A DNA stretch of 64,000 nucleotides from JACVRX01 sp046726315. Its GTDB lineage: Bacteria > Actinomycetota > Actinomycetes > Jiangellales > Jiangellaceae. The stretch lies in assembly GCA_046726315.1 (NCBI GenBank), contig JBKPAG010000001.1:186001-250000 (forward strand), read 5' to 3'. Under the pieces are notes generated by a model. That model was not told the origin of the DNA and searched no databases. It saw nothing but the letters and a program-made list of their open reading frames with translations. Below are positions 41,657-50,344 of this stretch, piece by piece. The position numbers and the translations under genes were made by a program. The first letter of the stretch is position 1, and every line of letters starts with the position of its first letter.

Positions 41657-43231
41657 TCAGACCGGCAGAGCCGACTCCTCGAAGGCCCTGCGCGCCTCGT
41701 CCAGCAGGATCCGCTCCGCCCGCCGGTACATCTCGTCGGCCTGTGCCGGCGTGTCGCCGACTGCCGTAAGCCCGACCCGGCCGTGCTCGGTGATGCAGCT
41801 GATCATGTGGAACACGACACCTGACTGACGAGACTGGTCGAAGTGCAGGCCGTGGCGCGCCACGATGTCGAACAGGTCGTCGAGGCTCAGCCCGCGGAGC
41901 AGCGGTGACTCGAGGTGGTCGGTCGCGACCAGGTGCTTCTCACGGCCAGCCGGCGTCAGGAACAGCCCGGTCGCCGGCGCGTATCGACCATCGGTGAGAA
42001 ACTGCAGGGTGAGGAACGGATGCGTCGTGCCGCCCTTGCGCAGGTTCAGCTCGATGGCATAAGGGGTCCATGTCCCGGCGGTGTCCTTGACGACCACGAA
42101 GTCGAGAGCGAACCGCCCCAGCACGCCTTCCTTGGCCAGCCGCGCGCCGAGGGTGGCCGCATCAGCACTGATGGCCCGGGCGTAGGCGAAGTCGGCCGGG
42201 AACCGGCAGCCGAGATATTTCTGGCCGCTGGGCCCGCCGAGCAGCTGATCGTGGGTAGACAACAGCTCGACCTCGCCACCCGGCGTCACGCGCAACTGGA
42301 CGCTCGGACTGCGCAGCTCCACGCCCGAGATGCGCTCCTCGACAATGCCGCCGCGCTCAGCAAGCTTGGTGATGTACCCATCGAAAGGCATGTCGGGCCG
42401 TTCGAACTGCATCGACTGCAGCCGGAGGGCCACCTGCTCGCGCTCGGGTGCCGATCCTGGTGGCGGGAGGTCCCGCAGGTCCACCAGGGAATTCCCCTCA
42501 CCCGATACCCCCTCGTTGAGCTTGACGATGACCTCGGTGACGGTGGGCCGCTCCGCTCGCAGCCGAACGGAGGCATCGACGAGCTCCTCGAACGTGTGGA
42601 GATCCTCGAAGCCGATCGGATGCCGCACTCCCTCCTCGGCGAACAGCCGGCGGCATCCGGTCTTCGTGCCGAGCTCTACCAGCCGGGGATCCGCGCCGTA
42701 CATGGGGATGCCGAGCGCCAGCGCGACGTCGCGCTCAACCTGTGTCGTGTTGTATGGAATGAGGTGCGAGCGCGAGCGGTCGGGGACGAACGCGGCGATC
42801 TGGCGGAGCAGGCGTGGTCGTTCGAGCAGCTTCTCCGACAGCGGACGCGGCGACGAGTCATTGACGGAGACGAGCGAGAGCCTGGCCCGGGCATGGCTGG
42901 GTATCACGCCGGGAAGCAACGCGAGGTAGTACTCGACGACGGCAGGCGCCACCGGCATCGACGTCACGTAGACCATCCGGAGCCGTGGCTGGCGCAGCAG
43001 GAGCAGGAGGAAAAGGAACCGTTCCTCGTAAGCCTGCGACAGCGAGCCGCTGCGCTCCCCCACCCGGTCGAGGGTGACCGACGGTATGACGACTACGGAC
43101 TCGCCCTCTTCGTTGAGCCGCATCGAATTCCATACGGCAGCCATGCGTTGCTGCAGCCGGTCGTAACGCTCGTAGCGTTCCGCCTCGCTCAGTGCGGACA
43201 AGGTCGCAGTGGTCGTCGCTTCCGCCGTCAC
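41657..43231 (-). CDS. PGM1-type ATP-grasp peptide ligase
   Basis: A 524-aa ATP-grasp protein resembling PGM1, the peptide ligase of pheganomycin synthesis. A pre-ATP-grasp part (LRMVYVTSMPVAPAVVEYYLALLPG, about residues 95-125) precedes the ATP-grasp domain; VTEVIVKLNEGVSGEGNSLVDL is an ATP-binding loop and YAIELNLRKGGTTHPFL the metal-binding strand (Glu-x-Asn). Such enzymes join a carboxylate to an amine via acyl-phosphate; substrates here are unknown. The GTG start overlaps the cyclase gene stop (GTGA), so it ends a coupled signalling operon next to recA's promoter. Confidence 0.75.
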   Translation of the reverse strand: MTAEATTTATLSALSEAERYERYDRLQQRMAAVWNSMRLNEEGESVVVIPSVTLDRVGERSGSLSQAYEERFLFLLLLLRQPRLRMVYVTSMPVAPAVVEYYLALLPGVIPSHARARLSLVSVNDSSPRPLSEKLLERPRLLRQIAAFVPDRSRSHLIPYNTTQVERDVALALGIPMYGADPRLVELGTKTGCRRLFAEEGVRHPIGFEDLHTFEELVDASVRLRAERPTVTEVIVKLNEGVSGEGNSLVDLRDLPPPGSAPEREQVALRLQSMQFERPDMPFDGYITKLAERGGIVEERISGVELRSPSVQLRVTPGGEVELLSTHDQLLGGPSGQKYLGCRFPADFAYARAISADAATLGARLAKEGVLGRFALDFVVVKDTAGTWTPYAIELNLRKGGTTHPFLTLQFLTDGRYAPATGLFLTPAGREKHLVATDHLESPLLRGLSLDDLFDIVARHGLHFDQSRQSGVVFHMISCITEHGRVGLTAVGDTPAQADEMYRRAERILLDEARRAFEESALPV

Positions 43232-44355
43232 GACGTCACCCGTGCGGCGTCGAGCCCCTTGATGTCGTAAACGCGCACCGGCCGGGTGAAGCCGGCGAGC
43301 GTCAGCTCGCCCACCTCGTCGCTGACGACAACCCCCTCGGCGCCCGCGTGCACCCGCTGGGTCACGAGAATCTGCCGTGGCGCAGCCTCGGAGCACAGTC
43401 GCGACGCCAGGTTCGTCACGCTTCCGATGGCGGCGTAATCGAAGCGCCCCTCGAACCCTATCCGCCCGAGCGTGGCGTACCCCTGGGCGATTCCGGCGGC
43501 GAATGCGAGGTCGTATCCTCGGCGCGCCCATCCGTCGGCGAGATCCTGAACCCGCGACCGCATCGCGACTGCCATGCGCACCGCGCGTGCCGGGCCGTCC
43601 TCGCACCGGATGGGGTCATTGAAGAAGACCATCAGCCCGTCACCGGCGAAACGCTCCAGGGTTCCCTCGAAGCGGAAGATCAGGTCTCCCAGCGCCGTGT
43701 GAAATTCGCCAAGGACACCCATCACCTCTTCGGGTTCGGCGGTCTCGGCGAACGACGTGAACCGCCGGAGGTCACAGAACACGACGACGATCTCGCGTCG
43801 GTGGCTCTCCAGAAAGGACTCGTCGCCGGAGTCCACCACCAGATCGGCGACCTGTGGAGAGAGGAACCGGCGCAGTCGGCCTACCCGCTCGAGCTCATCG
43901 ACCTGGGCCTTGACCCGGTCCTCCAGCTGGCGGTTCCACACGGCCAACTCCGCTGTCTGACGCTCGATCGTGTCGTGGTGCTGCTTGATCCGCACGAGTG
44001 ACCGGACGCGGGCGAGTAGCTCGGTCTGGTCGAACGGCTTCGTGACGAAGTCGTCGGCGCCGGTCTCGATGGCGCGTACTTTCTCCTGATCACCGCTTGC
44101 CGTGATCATCACGACGGGGAGAAACGCCGTGGCTGGGTCATCCCGGATCCGGCGACAGACCTCGTAACCGTCCATCCCCGGCATCAGGATGTCCAGCAGC
44201 ACGAGGTCCGGTTGGTTCTCCCGGAGCATCCCCAGGCCGTCCTCGCCCGACGCGGCGGTCACGACGCGGTACCCCTTGGGGGTCAAGATGGCCTCGAGGA
44301 GGCGCGTGTTCTGCGGGAGATCGTCGATGACCAGGACTGTCGGTTCCTCGCTCAT
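43228..44355 (-). CDS. Response regulator with class III adenylate/guanylate cyclase output
   Basis: A 375-aa protein: receiver domain (residues 1-120: VIDDLPQN, phospho-Asp in LVLLDILMPGMDGYE, TAS, TKPFDQ), a short coiled coil (130-165), then a class III cyclase (about 180-370). Metal-binding Asp residues are in VVFCDLRRFTSF and FAGDGLMVFF; the transition-state Asn/Arg pair is in GSVTNLASRL. The lysine before GDG is Arg, so substrate choice (ATP or GTP) is open. Both ends overlap neighbours by 4 bases. Confidence 0.88.
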   Translation of the reverse strand: MSEEPTVLVIDDLPQNTRLLEAILTPKGYRVVTAASGEDGLGMLRENQPDLVLLDILMPGMDGYEVCRRIRDDPATAFLPVVMITASGDQEKVRAIETGADDFVTKPFDQTELLARVRSLVRIKQHHDTIERQTAELAVWNRQLEDRVKAQVDELERVGRLRRFLSPQVADLVVDSGDESFLESHRREIVVVFCDLRRFTSFAETAEPEEVMGVLGEFHTALGDLIFRFEGTLERFAGDGLMVFFNDPIRCEDGPARAVRMAVAMRSRVQDLADGWARRGYDLAFAAGIAQGYATLGRIGFEGRFDYAAIGSVTNLASRLCSEAAPRQILVTQRVHAGAEGVVVSDEVGELTLAGFTRPVRVYDIKGLDAARVTS

Positions 44356-44738
44356 CCAGGGGACCCCTTCCCGTCCAAGAAGCCGCGAACCTGCTCCGGT
44401 AGCGCCCGAATGCTGATCGGTTTCTCGAGATAGCCGTCGAACCCAGCTCCAAAGGCGCGCTCGCGGTCCTCCCTCATCGCGAAGGCAGTCACCGCGACGA
44501 CGGGCACGTCGCGAGTGCGGGGACTCTCCCGCAGGAGCCGTAGTGCCTCGATGCCGTCCATCTGGGGGAGCTGGAGATCCATGAGGACCAGATCCGGTTC
44601 ACAATCCTGCGCCAAGGCGACACCTTGTTCACCAGAACTGGCCTCGACGATCTCGTAGCCGGCGAATTGCAGCACATCGCGGATCAGCTTGAGATTCCGC
44701 TCGTTGTCCTCGACGACGAGAATCCGCTGCGCGGTCAC
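44352..44738 (-). CDS. Single-domain response regulator (DivK/CheY-like)
   Basis: A 128-aa stand-alone receiver: VVEDNERNLKLIRDVLQFAGY, phospho-Asp in LVLMDLQLPQMDGIEAL, switch Thr in VAVTAFAM and Lys in LEKPIS. It has no output domain, so it should pass phosphate or bind a partner. The N-terminus and KPIS tail resemble DivK-type shuttles. The GTG start overlaps the kinase stop and its own stop overlaps the next start, so it lies between kinase and cyclase both in the operon and plausibly in the relay. Confidence 0.88.
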   Translation of the reverse strand: MTAQRILVVEDNERNLKLIRDVLQFAGYEIVEASSGEQGVALAQDCEPDLVLMDLQLPQMDGIEALRLLRESPRTRDVPVVAVTAFAMREDRERAFGAGFDGYLEKPISIRALPEQVRGFLDGKGSPG

Positions 44739-47362
44739 ATCGCCTCCGATCCAGCTGCCGCCGTGGCACCGGTGGCGCTGGTCACCAGGCTCACGAGGAG
44801 GGCCGGGTCGAACTCGCTCTTCTGCGCTACGTACGAGATCCGTCCCCGCAACCGGTCCCTGTCGGCGCGCGTCAACGTCTTGGCGGTCAGCACGACAATC
44901 GGGATCGCCTTGGTCGCGGCATCGTTGCGCAAGGCCTCCGCGACGGCGAACCCGTCCATACCGGGCATAAGCAGGTCCAGGAGCACCACCGACGGTCGGT
45001 GTGCCTGCGCCATGGCAGTGCCGGTCTCGCCGTCGCCCGCGCTTAGGACGGTCCACCCTCGTGGTTCGAGGACCGCAGTGACCAGCTCGAGGGCAAGCGG
45101 GTCGTCGTCGATGACCAGCAAGGTCCCGGCCTCGGGCAGGACTCCGACTCGCGAGAGCGCCGCCAAGACGTGTTCTCGGCTGACCGGTTTGACGAGGTAC
45201 TCCGCGGCGCCTAGGGCGAAGCCCATCCCGCGCTCGTCGAGCATCGAGACGACGACTACAGGTATCTCTGCCGTGACCGGATCCGCCTTGAGGGCGGTCA
45301 GCACCTCCCACCCGTCCATGTCCGGGAGGCGGATGTCGAGCACGACCGCAGCGGGATGTCTGCGCCGCACCGTGTCCAGGCCCGAAGGGCCGTCGCGCTC
45401 ACCGACGACCTCGACTCCCGCACCCTCCAGATACAACGTCAGCAGTTCGAGGGAAGACCGGTCGTCCTCGATGACCACAACCAGCGGACCCCCGGCGGGT
45501 GCCTGCTCGGCCGACCGTGCAGACGACTTTGAGGTTGTGCCCACCGGAACCGCGAAGCCGAACGTGCTGCCGACGCCGACCTCGGTCTTGAGCCACATTC
45601 TGCCGCCGAGCAACTCCAGGATGCGCTTCGACAACGTGAGACCCAGGCCAGTCCCTTCCTGCTGTTGCACCCCCCGGCCGCCCTGCTGGAACGACTCGAA
45701 GATGCGCTCCCGGTCGTCCGGCGCGATCCCGATCCCCGTGTCGCTGACCGTCACCACGAGCTCGGAGCCGTCGATGCGAGCTCGGACCACGACCCCGCCG
45801 CCGTCGGGCGTGAACTTCACGGCGTTGGACAGCAGGTTGAGCATCACCTGCTTGAATCGGAGCTCGTCCGCCTCGATCAAGTCGACCTCGGGCGCGACGT
45901 CGAGCGACAGCGAGATGTCGTGACGCACGGCCCTTGCGCGGACCATCGACAGGCCGTACTCCAGCGTCTCGTGCACCGGGAATGTGGAGCGCTGGAGATC
46001 CATCCGGCCGGCCTCGACCTTGGACAGATCCAGGATCTCGTTGAGCAGTTCCAGCAGGTGCCGACCTGAGCTCAGAATGTCGCGCAGGTATTCCTCTTGG
46101 CGGTCGTTGAGGTCTCCGAACATCCGCTCGAGCAGAACCTCCGAGAAGCCGATCACCGCGTTGAGCGGCGTACGCAGTTCGTGCGACATGCTGGCCAGGA
46201 ACTCCGACTTGTGCCGGCTGGCAACCTCGACTTCGTCGCTCTTGCGCTCCAACTCACGGAACAGCCGCGCGTTGTGGATGGCCAACGCCGACTGGCTGGC
46301 GAAGGTCTGCAGCAGCTCACAAGTCTCCTCGGTGAAGTCCCCAGGCCGGCGCCGGCGGACCACGAGCGCTCCGACGATGCGGTTCTCATGGAGCATCGGA
46401 ACTGCGACAAGCGACCGCCAGCCCGCATCGTGCAGGTGCTGCATGTGAGGGTCAAGGTGCTCGTTACGCAGGTCCGGCACCTGAATCGGCCGGCCCTCCT
46501 TCGCGGCCCGCCCGACCAACGTTTCGTGCAGGCCGATATGGCTCCGGCGCAGCGCATCGACGAGCTCGGCGCTGGTGCCGTAAGCGGTCCGGATGACGAA
46601 CGCTTCCTCGGCATCGTCGTACTCGAAGATCGACCCGCCGTCAGTGCCCGAGAGCGGCACCGCGTGCATGATGATCATCGCAAGCACCTGGTCGGGGTCG
46701 AGGCTGGAGCTCACGGCCTGCCCGACTTCGCCCAACGCCTCCAGTTGGTCGACCTTCTGGCTGAGCTCCTGCTGGCGGGCTTCCAAGGCCGCATGCAAGC
46801 GGACCTGCCGGATGGCGATCGCCGCTTGAGTGGCGAACGTGGTGAGCACCTCGGTCTCACGGTCACCGAAGGGTTCGACCTCGATGCGCCACACGTTCAG
46901 GACGCCGACGAGTTCGTCGTCGAGCATCATCGGCACACCCAGGGTCGTGCGCAGGCCGGTCAGGCGCTGCACCTCCAGTCGGCCGTAGTCCGGGTCGGCG
47001 ACGACGTCGGTGATCTGCTGGGGCCGGCCGTACAGGCTGACCCGGCCGATGAGCGATCCCCGATCAGCGCCGGCCGGGTGGCGGGCTATGTAATCGATGC
47101 CCTCCTGCGAGAGGCCCGACGAGCGGGCGAGCTTGAGAAGCTCGCCCTCCATGAGGTGAATCTGGGCGACGTCGGCTCGGCACAGGCTTCGCGCGCTCTG
47201 CACCACGGTCCCGAGGACCGCCTCAAGGTCCGACGCGGACCCCCCCAGCGCCGACAGAACTTCGCTCGTGGCAGCAAGCTGCTTGCGTGCCTCAGCAAGA
47301 TCGCGTCGCAGGTGCTCGACCACATAGCTGCCGCCATCGCGCTCGCTCCGCTGGACGGTCAC
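44735..47362 (-). CDS. GAF-domain hybrid histidine kinase with two receiver domains
   Basis: An 875-aa soluble hybrid kinase. Order: N-terminal helix, GAF (about 40-185), GAF (about 215-365), HisKA with His394 in MSHELRTPLNAVIGFSE, HATPase (LLSNAVKFTPDGGG, VSDTGIGI, GTGLGLTLSKRI), receiver 1 (VIEDDRSS, VLDIRLPDMDG) and receiver 2 (VIDDDPLA, LLDLLMPGMDG). No membrane helix, so it senses a cytoplasmic signal through the GAF domains. GTG with AAGGAGGCGG upstream. First of four coupled genes (kinase, receiver, receiver-cyclase, ATP-grasp ligase). Confidence 0.9.
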   Translation of the reverse strand: MTVQRSERDGGSYVVEHLRRDLAEARKQLAATSEVLSALGGSASDLEAVLGTVVQSARSLCRADVAQIHLMEGELLKLARSSGLSQEGIDYIARHPAGADRGSLIGRVSLYGRPQQITDVVADPDYGRLEVQRLTGLRTTLGVPMMLDDELVGVLNVWRIEVEPFGDRETEVLTTFATQAAIAIRQVRLHAALEARQQELSQKVDQLEALGEVGQAVSSSLDPDQVLAMIIMHAVPLSGTDGGSIFEYDDAEEAFVIRTAYGTSAELVDALRRSHIGLHETLVGRAAKEGRPIQVPDLRNEHLDPHMQHLHDAGWRSLVAVPMLHENRIVGALVVRRRRPGDFTEETCELLQTFASQSALAIHNARLFRELERKSDEVEVASRHKSEFLASMSHELRTPLNAVIGFSEVLLERMFGDLNDRQEEYLRDILSSGRHLLELLNEILDLSKVEAGRMDLQRSTFPVHETLEYGLSMVRARAVRHDISLSLDVAPEVDLIEADELRFKQVMLNLLSNAVKFTPDGGGVVVRARIDGSELVVTVSDTGIGIAPDDRERIFESFQQGGRGVQQQEGTGLGLTLSKRILELLGGRMWLKTEVGVGSTFGFAVPVGTTSKSSARSAEQAPAGGPLVVVIEDDRSSLELLTLYLEGAGVEVVGERDGPSGLDTVRRRHPAAVVLDIRLPDMDGWEVLTALKADPVTAEIPVVVVSMLDERGMGFALGAAEYLVKPVSREHVLAALSRVGVLPEAGTLLVIDDDPLALELVTAVLEPRGWTVLSAGDGETGTAMAQAHRPSVVLLDLLMPGMDGFAVAEALRNDAATKAIPIVVLTAKTLTRADRDRLRGRISYVAQKSEFDPALLVSLVTSATGATAAAGSEAM

Positions 47363-47451
47363 GACCGCCTCCTTGTCCCCCGTGCGGGTCGCGAACCCCG
47401 GCGTGTCGGGCCCGGGCGCACTTGGCGCGCCTGGGCCGCGGCTGTATGGCG

Positions 47452-48720
47452 TCAGTCTGCTCTTGTTCCAGTGGACGTGCCAGCGACTATGCGCACCGAC
47501 GGGTGACCAGTCGCGGCGAGCAGAGGGAACACGAGAGCTGACGCCATTGCGTTCAGGACGCCATACCCGAGCGTTCCCACGACCAGGCCTCCCACTGCTC
47601 CCCCGGCGGCCGCCGTCAACCCCATCAGCAGGTCCGACATCCCCTGGACCGCCGGGCGATCGGCGACCGGCACTCCTTCGGTCAGCAGCGTCGACCCGGC
47701 CACCAGGCACGCCGACCAACCCAGACCGAGCAGGAACAGGCCCACAGTCAGGGCGGCTGAGTGTCCTTCGTGTGACGTGCCGGACAACACCACCGCCACG
47801 AGCAACGTCACCCCGCCGCCAGCGATCACCGGGACGCGGCCGACCCGGTCGGCGAGCCATCCCATGATCGGTGAGAACGCGAACATGCCGGCGACATGCA
47901 CGCTGATCACCAGCCCGATCAGTTCGAGGGTGGCGTGGCCGTGCTGCATGTGGATCGGCGTCATGACCATGACCGACACCATGACGGTGTGCGCGACGAC
48001 GATCGCCCCGAGTCCGAGCAGAGCTCGGGGCGATCGCCGGGCAGCCGCCAGGCCGTGTCGAATGACGCTGTGCCGTCCCGGCCTGGCCGGTGCCGACCGT
48101 AATGACCTGGCGACGACCAGCGGATCCGGTCGAAGGCCGAGCGTGATCACCAGGCCGGCCAGCGACAGGAACACTCCACCCAGCAGGTACGGGCCGGCCA
48201 GTGGCTCGATCCCGATCCCGCGCGCGAGCGCTCCAGCCGGCCCGACGAGATTCGGGCCGACGACGGCGCCGATTGTTGTTGCCCAGACCACGATCGACAA
48301 CGTGCGCGCCCGTCGGGACGGTGGCGCGAGGTCAGTTGAGGCGAACCGAGCCTGCAGGCCGGCCGTCGTCCCGCCGCCGAAGAGCGCGGTCCCCAGGAGC
48401 AGCAGCGGAAACGACCCCACCTGTCCGGCCGCGATGGCCAGCGCTGCACCCAGTGCGCCCAGTGCATAGGCGAACACCAACCCGACACGCCGCCCACGAG
48501 CCACGCTGAGCCGAGCTGCCGGGAGCGCCAGCATGGCCGCGCCCAACACCTGCGCGCTCTGGGCGAACCCGGCGAGGTCCTCGCTGCCAAGCACCGCGGT
48601 CGCGAGCAGGGCTCCAACCGCAACACCGCCCGAGACGCCGAGCCCGCCGACGACCTGGCTCGTGACCAGGGTCCGGACGGTCCGCCGTTGGATCCCGTCG
48701 ACGGCAGTGTTCGCGATCAC
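47452..48720 (-). CDS. MFS transporter
   Basis: A 422-aa major-facilitator protein with about twelve membrane helices. The loop after helix 2 is short (SVARGRRVGLVF) and the equivalent GWLADRVGRVPVIAGGG in the second half is the standard MFS loop. Probably an exporter; substrate unknown. The GTG start overlaps the stop of the upstream ABC permease (GTGA), an unusual link between an MFS and an ABC exporter. It ends 89 bases before the kinase start. Confidence 0.85.
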   Translation of the reverse strand: MIANTAVDGIQRRTVRTLVTSQVVGGLGVSGGVAVGALLATAVLGSEDLAGFAQSAQVLGAAMLALPAARLSVARGRRVGLVFAYALGALGAALAIAAGQVGSFPLLLLGTALFGGGTTAGLQARFASTDLAPPSRRARTLSIVVWATTIGAVVGPNLVGPAGALARGIGIEPLAGPYLLGGVFLSLAGLVITLGLRPDPLVVARSLRSAPARPGRHSVIRHGLAAARRSPRALLGLGAIVVAHTVMVSVMVMTPIHMQHGHATLELIGLVISVHVAGMFAFSPIMGWLADRVGRVPVIAGGGVTLLVAVVLSGTSHEGHSAALTVGLFLLGLGWSACLVAGSTLLTEGVPVADRPAVQGMSDLLMGLTAAAGGAVGGLVVGTLGYGVLNAMASALVFPLLAATGHPSVRIVAGTSTGTRAD

Positions 48721-49529
48721 GTGAGCAGCAACCGTTCGATCCGGCGGGCGGCGAAGACGGTTCCGACCACGCCCATCACGCTCAGGTAGGCGACGTGCAC
48801 CAGCAGCCCGGCGCCGATCTCGCCCAGCATGAGCCCACGGACGAGCTCGACGCCGTGATAGAGCGGCGTCAGCTCTACCACCCACCGCCACGATTCCGGG
48901 TAGGCGGAGAGCGGATAGAACGTGGCCGAGAACAGGAACATCGGCAAGATTGCGAGCTGCACGTAATCGAAGTCTTGCCAGCTGCGCATGAACGTCGTGG
49001 CTGCCATCCCGACGGCGGCGAAGGCGAAGCCGATCAAGCTCGCCGCCGGGACTGCGAGTATCGCCCACCAGGACATGACGATCCCGGCGGCCGCTGCCAC
49101 CAGCAGGAACGCAACCGAGTAGAACAAGCCGCGCAGGAGTGCCCAGGAGATCTCGCCGAGTGCAACGTCGCGCGGCCCAAGCGGGGTGGCCAGGACCGAG
49201 TCGTACAGCTTGGCGTACTTGAGCTTGAAGAAGATGTTGAACGTGGCGTCGTACACCGCCCCGTTCATCGCCGCCGACGCCATCAACGCCGGTGCCACGA
49301 ACACGGCGTACTCGACCAGCTGCCCGCTGCTGGCCTCGATATCGCCGATCAGGGCGCCCAGCCCAACGCCCAGCGAGAACAGGTAGAACACCGGCTCGAA
49401 GAAGCCGCTGACCAGCACCGCCCAGCCATGCCGGAACGCCCGCATGTTTCGCTCGACCAACGTGCGGGCCAGGCCCGCACCGGCTGGGAGTGGCAACGCC
49501 CGCGCGACCGCGTGCAGCGTGGTGCTCAT
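48717..49529 (-). CDS. ABC-2 type exporter permease (NodJ-like) 1
   Basis: A 270-aa ABC-2 permease with six helices. VLVSGFFEPVFYLFSLGVGLG, LATPLGPRDVALGEISWALLRG and FPLSAYPESWRWVVELTPLYHGVELVRG-type segments identify the NodJ/DrrB family. ATG overlaps the stop of the other permease by 4 bases. With the second permease and the ATPase it forms a complete exporter, likely for a lipid-linked compound or small molecule. Confidence 0.86.
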   Translation of the reverse strand: MSTTLHAVARALPLPAGAGLARTLVERNMRAFRHGWAVLVSGFFEPVFYLFSLGVGLGALIGDIEASSGQLVEYAVFVAPALMASAAMNGAVYDATFNIFFKLKYAKLYDSVLATPLGPRDVALGEISWALLRGLFYSVAFLLVAAAAGIVMSWWAILAVPAASLIGFAFAAVGMAATTFMRSWQDFDYVQLAILPMFLFSATFYPLSAYPESWRWVVELTPLYHGVELVRGLMLGEIGAGLLVHVAYLSVMGVVGTVFAARRIERLLLT

Positions 49530-50344
49530 ACGACCAACCGCCGCCGGAACGACCGCAGCGCCAAGACGTACCCGCCGACGACCCAGAGCAGCAGGTAACC
49601 GACGTTCACGACCGCGTCTGTCACGGTAGCGCCGCCGAGTGCGAGCGCCCGACACAACTCGACCCCGTGCCACAGCGGAGTCGCCCATGCGATCGGCTGG
49701 ATGACCACCGGGAGCTGATCGACCGGGAAGAACGTGCCGGAGAACAGGAACATCGGCATGATGCCGAACCTGAACAGCAGCGCGAAGCCGCTTGCCTCGT
49801 CCTGGTGCGCCGAGAAGGCGAATACCGGAGTCGCGTACGCCATCCCGCAGAGCACGGCCACCGGCATAGCCAGTGGCGACCACGCCGAGTCAATCGCTCC
49901 CAGCAGCCACGCGACGACGAGAAAGGCCGCGCTCGTGATCGTCACCCGCATCAGGACGAACACCAGATGCCCGAGCACGACATCCGGCACGGTGAGTGGG
50001 GCCGCGAGCATGGCGTGGTACTGCCGCTGCCACTTGATTGCGCCGAGCACGGCATACGTCGACTCGCCGACGGCAGTGTTCATCGCCTGGGCCGCGAGGA
50101 TCCCGGGCGCGATGAACTGGACATAGCTGACACCGTCGATGCCACCGGTCGGGCCGCTGTCGACGAGGACGCCGAGCCCGAAGCCCATCGCCGCGAGAAA
50201 GAACAGTGGCTGAACGAACCCTTCGAACACCGAGCCTCGCCAGACCCGGCGGTACGACGCCAGCCAGTAGCCGAAGGCGCGGTCCCAGAACCGACCGGGC
50301 GTCGCAGCCGGCCGTCTCGTGGCCGTGAACGTCGACGCGGTCAT
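49526..50344 (-). CDS. ABC-2 type exporter permease (NodJ-like) 2
   Basis: A 272-aa ABC-2 permease closely resembling its neighbour in layout (AMLAAPLTVPDVVLGHLVFVL, MPMFLFSGTFFPVDQLP), consistent with an ancient duplication and a heterodimeric channel. Its ATG shares a base with the ATPase stop (TGATG), so translation is coupled. Confidence 0.86.
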   Translation of the reverse strand: MTASTFTATRRPAATPGRFWDRAFGYWLASYRRVWRGSVFEGFVQPLFFLAAMGFGLGVLVDSGPTGGIDGVSYVQFIAPGILAAQAMNTAVGESTYAVLGAIKWQRQYHAMLAAPLTVPDVVLGHLVFVLMRVTITSAAFLVVAWLLGAIDSAWSPLAMPVAVLCGMAYATPVFAFSAHQDEASGFALLFRFGIMPMFLFSGTFFPVDQLPVVIQPIAWATPLWHGVELCRALALGGATVTDAVVNVGYLLLWVVGGYVLALRSFRRRLVV

